This document shows positions 59,675-64,000 of a stretch of 64,000 bases of DNA, piece by piece (the first letter of the stretch is position 1; each line of letters starts with the position of its first letter). The position numbers and the translations under genes are program-made. The stretch spans positions 310,001-374,000 of the forward strand of contig NZ_BPQE01000011.1 in assembly GCF_022179085.1 (NCBI RefSeq), written 5' to 3'. The notes under the pieces are model-generated. The model did not search any database. It was not told the DNA's origin and saw only the letters and a program-made list of their open reading frames with translations. The DNA is from Methylobacterium aerolatum. Its GTDB lineage: Bacteria; Pseudomonadota; Alphaproteobacteria; Rhizobiales; Beijerinckiaceae.

Positions 59675-60493
59675 TCACACCACCTCGTCCGTATGCACGT
59701 CGAACCGGGCGAGATGCGCGTAGCCGAAGTTCGTGGAGATCGCGACGTCGGTGGCGTCCCGGCCCCTGGCCATGACGATGCGGCCGATGCGCGGACGGTT
59801 GTGCCGCGCATCGAACGTGTACCACGCCGGTCCCTGCGGCCCTTGAAGGAAGACCTCGAACCACGCGGAAAAATCCATCGGCGCGGGATCCTTCGGCACG
59901 CCGATATCGCCGAGATAGCCGGTGGCGTAGCGGGCCGGGATGTTCATGCAGCGGCAGAAGGTGATGGCGAGGTGCGCGAAGTCGCGGCACACGCCCTCGC
60001 GCTGCATGAAGCCGTCATGGGCGGTCCGCGTGGCGTCGGCGCGCTGGTAATCGAAGCGGATGCGCTCGTGGACGTAGTCCACGATGGCCTGGACCCGCCC
60101 CCATCCTTCAGGCGAGGATCCGAACAGCGACCAAGCGGTCTGCGAGAGCTTGTCCGTGTCGCAGTAGCGGGAGCCGAGGAGGTAGATCAGCACCTCATCC
60201 GGCAGGTCCTGCACGGGAATCTGCCGTGCGCCCGGCTCGATCACGTCCGGCAGCCCCGAATCGTTCACCTCGAAATCGGCGGAGACGGTCAGGGTGCCCT
60301 GGGGTGCGATGACGCGGTGGCAGATGTTGCCGAAATCGTCGCGATACTCCCGCGTGGGAATCCACGGGTCGAAGGTGAGGACGTGCGGAGTGAGCAGGTC
60401 GTGCATCCGCGTCGGATGCACGCTCAGCATCAGGATCATCGGTGTCGGCTGAAGGAGATCGAAGGCGATGTCGAAGCCGGTTCTGATCCGCAT
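59675..60493 (-). CDS. transglutaminase-like protein, second of a tandem pair
   Basis: A 272-aa cysteine-protease-fold protein. The nucleophile region is REGVCRDFAHLAITFCRCMN with Cys in place, and ARYATGYLGDIG follows. The catalytic-His position in this family (HAW) reads SAW in MDFSAWFEVFLQ, and FDARHNRPRIGRIVMARGRD supplies the acidic residue. The Ser may be a trait of this subfamily, so loss of activity is not certain. No signal peptide. ATG 60493 is preferred (GGAAGGTGG upstream); GTG 60502 is possible. It follows the first transglutaminase gene by 100 bp. Confidence 0.8.
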   Translation of the reverse strand: MRIRTGFDIAFDLLQPTPMILMLSVHPTRMHDLLTPHVLTFDPWIPTREYRDDFGNICHRVIAPQGTLTVSADFEVNDSGLPDVIEPGARQIPVQDLPDEVLIYLLGSRYCDTDKLSQTAWSLFGSSPEGWGRVQAIVDYVHERIRFDYQRADATRTAHDGFMQREGVCRDFAHLAITFCRCMNIPARYATGYLGDIGVPKDPAPMDFSAWFEVFLQGPQGPAWYTFDARHNRPRIGRIVMARGRDATDVAISTNFGYAHLARFDVHTDEVV

Positions 60494-60593
60494 TGCACCC
60501 ACCTTCCACTCGCCGTCATGACGCTAAACTTGTGCCAGTCGGACTGCTTCCACCCGTGCGCGAGCACTGGGCGGGCGGCGGCACCGGTCCGTA

Positions 60594-61604
60594 TCAACGC
60601 GGCAAGTAGGGGACGTTCCGTCGCACGGGGGCCTCCTCGTCGGACAAATCCACCACATCGACATCCACCGTCATGCCGAGATCGTCGCTCGACAGACCGA
60701 AATAGCTTCCGCTGAGGGGCACTGCCTGGGCCGGATCGCGGGCGACCGCCACCCGGATCAGGTCGCGGTTGCCGACGATCCCGTTGGTGGGGTCGAACTC
60801 CACCCAGCCTGCGCCGGGCAGGTAGACCTGAAGCCAGGCATGGGTCGAGCCGCCGCCTACGTGCCGGGCGCGGTCGTTGCTCGGGTTGTAGAGGTAGCCG
60901 GAGACGAATCGCGCGGCCATGCCGAGGGCGCGAACCCCCTCCATCATCAGCACCGCGAAGTCCCGGCAGGAGCCGCGCTTGGCGCGCAAGGTCGTGAGGG
61001 GTTCCTGCACGCCCTTCTCGGAGCGGGCGACGTAGGTAAAGTTCGCCCGCACGCTCCTCGTCATCGCGGCGAGCAGGTCCTGCGTCGGAATCCGTCCCGC
61101 GCCGGGCACGAAGCTGCGGGCCCAGGCATCGACCTCGTGGCGGGGATCTGCCCATTGCCGCTCGATGGAGCGGGCGAGGTCGGGCATGTCCTCGGCGCCA
61201 TAGCCGAAGGGGTAGTGGTCCGCGTGCGGCGCGAGGGGAAAGACCGGCGCGTGTTCCGGGGTGTGGTCCAGGGTGATCCGAGCGTCGAAGGTGAGCGTGT
61301 CGGCGCGGGTCTGGAAGGTGGCCACCGCCACGCAGTTGCCGAACACGTCGAACATCCAGCGCAGGGACGCGGGTTCCGGATCGATCGTCAGGCTCGCCTC
61401 GATGAGGCGCTGATCGTAGCTGTCCCGCGGGCGGAACATGATCCGGTGCTCACCGAACGAGACAGGCCGCCTGTAGCGGTAGACCGTGCGGTGGCGGACG
61501 GCGAGGATGGGCAAAGGGTCGTTTCCCGATGCGGGCGGCGTTGTCGTGCCCCGCCCATGCAAAGGCTGCGCCTTGGGTGGGGCGCCGGGCGGATCGCACG
61601 CCAT
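60594..61604 (-). CDS. transglutaminase-like protein with N-terminal beta domain
   Basis: A protein of about 336 aa with the bacterial transglutaminase-like N-terminal region (VRHRTVYRYRRPVSFGEHRI) followed by the catalytic core: AKRGSCRDFAVLMMEGVRAL (Cys), GGGSTHAWLQVYLPGAGWVE (His) and FDPTNGIVGNRD (Asp). The complete triad suggests activity as a protease, amidase or transglutaminase. No signal peptide is seen. The first 40 residues are Pro/Gly-rich and lack homology; starts at 61604 (ATG) or a TTG at 61637 are possible. It is upstream of the second family member on the same strand. Confidence 0.83.
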   Translation of the reverse strand: MACDPPGAPPKAQPLHGRGTTTPPASGNDPLPILAVRHRTVYRYRRPVSFGEHRIMFRPRDSYDQRLIEASLTIDPEPASLRWMFDVFGNCVAVATFQTRADTLTFDARITLDHTPEHAPVFPLAPHADHYPFGYGAEDMPDLARSIERQWADPRHEVDAWARSFVPGAGRIPTQDLLAAMTRSVRANFTYVARSEKGVQEPLTTLRAKRGSCRDFAVLMMEGVRALGMAARFVSGYLYNPSNDRARHVGGGSTHAWLQVYLPGAGWVEFDPTNGIVGNRDLIRVAVARDPAQAVPLSGSYFGLSSDDLGMTVDVDVVDLSDEEAPVRRNVPYLPR

Positions 61605-61659
61605 GCCGGGCGCGGCGGTGGGTCCGGCGGGAGCCAAAGGGCCCGATGACGACAGGCGG

Positions 61660-62259
61660 TCAGGAGACCGGCGGCGCCGGGTGCTTCGTCGCCAAATCGG
61701 CTTCTACCAGCACGTCGACGGCGCGCCAGGGCTTGGCGATGAACACCGCATCCCTGGGCAGGTCGGGAGTGCGGACACCCTGTCCCGAGGTCACCACCAG
61801 CCGCGTCCGCGGCCATAGGGTCGCCACGGCCCGGACCAGTTGCAGCCCGTCCATCTGACCCGCCAACCGGACGTCGGCGAAGATCAGGGCGACATCGCCG
61901 CCGCGCTTCTGGAGCACGTCGAGCGCTTCCTCCGCGCTGGCGCAGCCGATGACCTCCAACTGGGTCTCCTCCAGCAAGGCCTCGGCGAGATGGCGCACAT
62001 CCTCCTCGTCCTCGACCACGATGGCGAGGTTGCCGGGCCGCGAGCCCGCGGGGAAGCGGTCGGCCTGTCCGCCTTCCGCAGCGGGATCGACCTGCCCCTG
62101 GCGCACCCGGCGCACGAGGGCAGCGAGGTGTGGCGGAACGCCCTCGGCGATCAGGTCGTCGTAGAAGGAGGCGAGGGTCTGCCCGATCTGATCGAGGGGC
62201 ATCCCCGGGGTCAGCGTATCGGTAAACACCGAATTCGTATCAGGATCCGGCTTGCTCAA
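61660..62259 (-). CDS. response regulator with NepR-like N-terminal segment fused to a receiver domain
   Basis: A 199-aa protein. The N-terminal segment at about residues 24-53 (QIGQTLASFYDDLIAEGVPP then HLAALVRRV) matches the pattern of NepR anti-sigma factors (IG..L...Y.D....PVP..F..LL..L). A linker of about 25 residues leads to a complete receiver: Glu83/Asp84, phosphoacceptor Asp129 (ALIFADVRLAG), Thr157 (VVTSG) and Lys176 (AKPW). This receiver is paralogous to the one at 11939-12331. If the NepR part is real, phosphorylation could gate binding to sigma-EcfG. No kinase is adjacent. The start is ATG 62259. Confidence 0.78.
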   Translation of the reverse strand: MSKPDPDTNSVFTDTLTPGMPLDQIGQTLASFYDDLIAEGVPPHLAALVRRVRQGQVDPAAEGGQADRFPAGSRPGNLAIVVEDEEDVRHLAEALLEETQLEVIGCASAEEALDVLQKRGGDVALIFADVRLAGQMDGLQLVRAVATLWPRTRLVVTSGQGVRTPDLPRDAVFIAKPWRAVDVLVEADLATKHPAPPVS

Positions 62260-62376
62260 GAAATCCCCCGACGCGTGTTCATTGCCGCGCTGGCGCGCAG
62301 TCGTCGGGGATTCTAAGTCGTTCGGGCCATTTGGGTTGCGACAGCAAGGCTTGTTCCCCGCCTGATCGCGCCGGTT

Positions 62377-63534
62377 TTACTGGGCGACGGCCGCAGTATC
62401 GGCGTCCGCATAGGCCATGATGCCCGAGATGGCGCGAACGTTCTGGTAACGCGAGCCGCGAGACTGCATCATCGTCTCGAACTTCTCGTGAACCTGCGCC
62501 ACCGACAGGCTCACCGGCTTCCGGTGGCGGCCCCGGCCGACATAGCGGTTCGCGGCGAAGAAGATGGAGCGGTTGGCCCGCGCCGGGCCCGGGAGCAGGG
62601 CGGCGGCCGCGGCGGCCGGCTTGTTGACCACCTTGTCGAGGAAGTCGCCGGCATCGTCCGGCCCGAGGAAGTGCGCGAGGTAGACCTCGCCCAGGGTCAA
62701 CTCCCGGCCGATGCGCTGGGCGATGCTCGCCGCATCGCGCTTCAGCATCTCCCCGGCCATCAGGGCGGAGAGGTAGGGGTCGCGGCGCAGGTCGAGCACC
62801 CGGGCGCGCTCCGCCGGATCGGCGATGGTGGGCTTGTCGTTGGCGTCGGCCGTCACGAGGGCCGCTTCCCGCGCAAGGCCGTATTTCGGGCCGAAGTCGC
62901 GCACGACGCCGAGCCACGTCCGCTCGATGAACTGGTACAGGCCGGTGGCCGAGGAGGTCTTGGCCTGGACGGCGGTGATGAAGCTCGATTCCTTGTCCGC
63001 CACGGCCATGAGCAGCACCGGATCGGTCTGCACGGCCTGGGCCGCCTTCACGATGGTCTGCACGAGGTGGCGGCGAATCTTCATCGGCCCGAATTCGAGG
63101 ATGTCGTTCGGGTCGCCGGTGGAGCTCTGCGACAGCAGGAAGTCGTAGGACACGCGATCCACACCGCTCGACCCCAGTTCGGTGTCGAGGTCGTGGACGG
63201 CGGCGAAGCTCGACGAGGCGCGCAGCGGCGCGGTCTCGAGGTCCTCGCTGAGGGCGACGCGGGCGATGTGGGGCACGGGCATCCGCACCTCGGTCGCGGC
63301 CTGGGCGGTGGAGACCGCCTGGGGCAGGCCGACCTTGCGCAGGTCGATCCCCGATCCGATCAGCACGGCGCTGAGGGACCCGGCGATGAGCGTGACCGTG
63401 AGGACGGAGCGGACGAGGGCCGGGGTGCTGCCGTGGGAGGCGCCGATCATCGGCTGTGCGGCCAGGGGACCGCTGCGGCTGCCGGCGTCGCTCCGGCCCT
63501 TGCCGAACCGGCGCTGGTTCGCGCCACCGGCCAT
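62377..63534 (-). CDS. membrane-anchored lytic transglycosylase-like protein
   Basis: A protein of about 385 aa with one N-terminal hydrophobic segment (ALVRSVLTVTLIAGSLSAVL) and a periplasmic SLT-type lysozyme-like domain: VLLMAVADKESSFITAVQAK carries the ES motif with catalytic Glu, followed by SSATGLYQFIERTW and LTLGEVYLAHFLGPDDAGDF (AHFLG). It cleaves glycan strands to 1,6-anhydro products, which the anmK and nagZ products then recycle. The start could be ATG 63534 or ATG 63576; neither has a strong ribosome binding site. It is divergent from alaS. Confidence 0.83.
   Translation of the reverse strand: MAGGANQRRFGKGRSDAGSRSGPLAAQPMIGASHGSTPALVRSVLTVTLIAGSLSAVLIGSGIDLRKVGLPQAVSTAQAATEVRMPVPHIARVALSEDLETAPLRASSSFAAVHDLDTELGSSGVDRVSYDFLLSQSSTGDPNDILEFGPMKIRRHLVQTIVKAAQAVQTDPVLLMAVADKESSFITAVQAKTSSATGLYQFIERTWLGVVRDFGPKYGLAREAALVTADANDKPTIADPAERARVLDLRRDPYLSALMAGEMLKRDAASIAQRIGRELTLGEVYLAHFLGPDDAGDFLDKVVNKPAAAAAALLPGPARANRSIFFAANRYVGRGRHRKPVSLSVAQVHEKFETMMQSRGSRYQNVRAISGIMAYADADTAAVAQ

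Positions 63535-64000
<466 letters not shown>

Overview
This 64 kb window is high-GC chromosomal DNA of an alphaproteobacterium, most probably Methylobacterium/Methylorubrum or a close relative in the Hyphomicrobiales. That placement is inferred from gene families and regulatory sites, not from a marker gene: a MucR regulator, a FliX flagellar factor, a DUF6894 protein, HWE histidine kinases, and sequence matches to EcfG, CtrA and sigma-54 sites. Genes are densely packed on both strands. I see no rRNA, tRNA, prophage, transposase or CRISPR array.

Layout. 1-9.2 kb: a partial HWE kinase, UbiB, an aromatic/aspartate aminotransferase, an orphan periplasmic binding protein, an IF-1 paralogue, an EamA exporter, and a molybdopterin oxidoreductase overlapping a flavin reductase. 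9.3-16 kb: a small secreted protein behind an EcfG-type promoter, a DUF6894 protein, a DEAD-box helicase, a lone receiver, a glutamine amidotransferase, SlyX, a diguanylate cyclase and MucR. 16-23 kb: an FAD oxidoreductase, then a leftward block of LrgB, LrgA, a TerB-like protein and a MoxY-like kinase/NarL regulator pair, then an Ala/Pro-rich anchored protein and S21. 23-30 kb: a threonine-aldolase-like enzyme, a DUF1800/DUF1501 pair, RF3, and a BLUF photoreceptor with a lone receiver. 30-38.7 kb: a flagellar cluster (flgE-flgK-flgL; flgI-flgJ-flgN-like; fliX). 38.9-46.8 kb: a HerA-like ATPase divergent from an Hsp70-like protein, a Flp pilin, an MBOAT acyltransferase, DksA, a collagen-like lipoprotein with a coupled secreted protein, and a DadA-like enzyme. 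47-64 kb: gltX, a small unknown gene behind a CtrA box, argS, a SPOR protein, nagZ, tatABC, a glycosyltransferase, tyrS, anmK with a coupled stand-alone McrB-N-like domain, two transglutaminase-like genes, a receiver with a NepR-like N-terminus, a lytic transglycosylase and the start of alaS.

How the parts fit. The flagellar section carries what looks like a Caulobacter-type hierarchy: a near-consensus CtrA site at fliX, and sigma-54 promoters for flgE and flgI, each with a CGGCAR-N3-YTGCCG palindrome about 83-84 bp upstream. NagZ, AnmK and the lytic transglycosylase belong to cell-wall turnover and recycling. Four aminoacyl-tRNA synthetases, RF3, S21, IF-1 and DksA make a strong translation/stringency theme. 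The most unusual items are the possible NepR-REC fusion, the stand-alone McrB-N-like protein, the collagen-like lipoprotein, the BLUF/receiver pair and the CtrA-linked small gene. Three roughly 100-bp palindromic repeats sit between genes.
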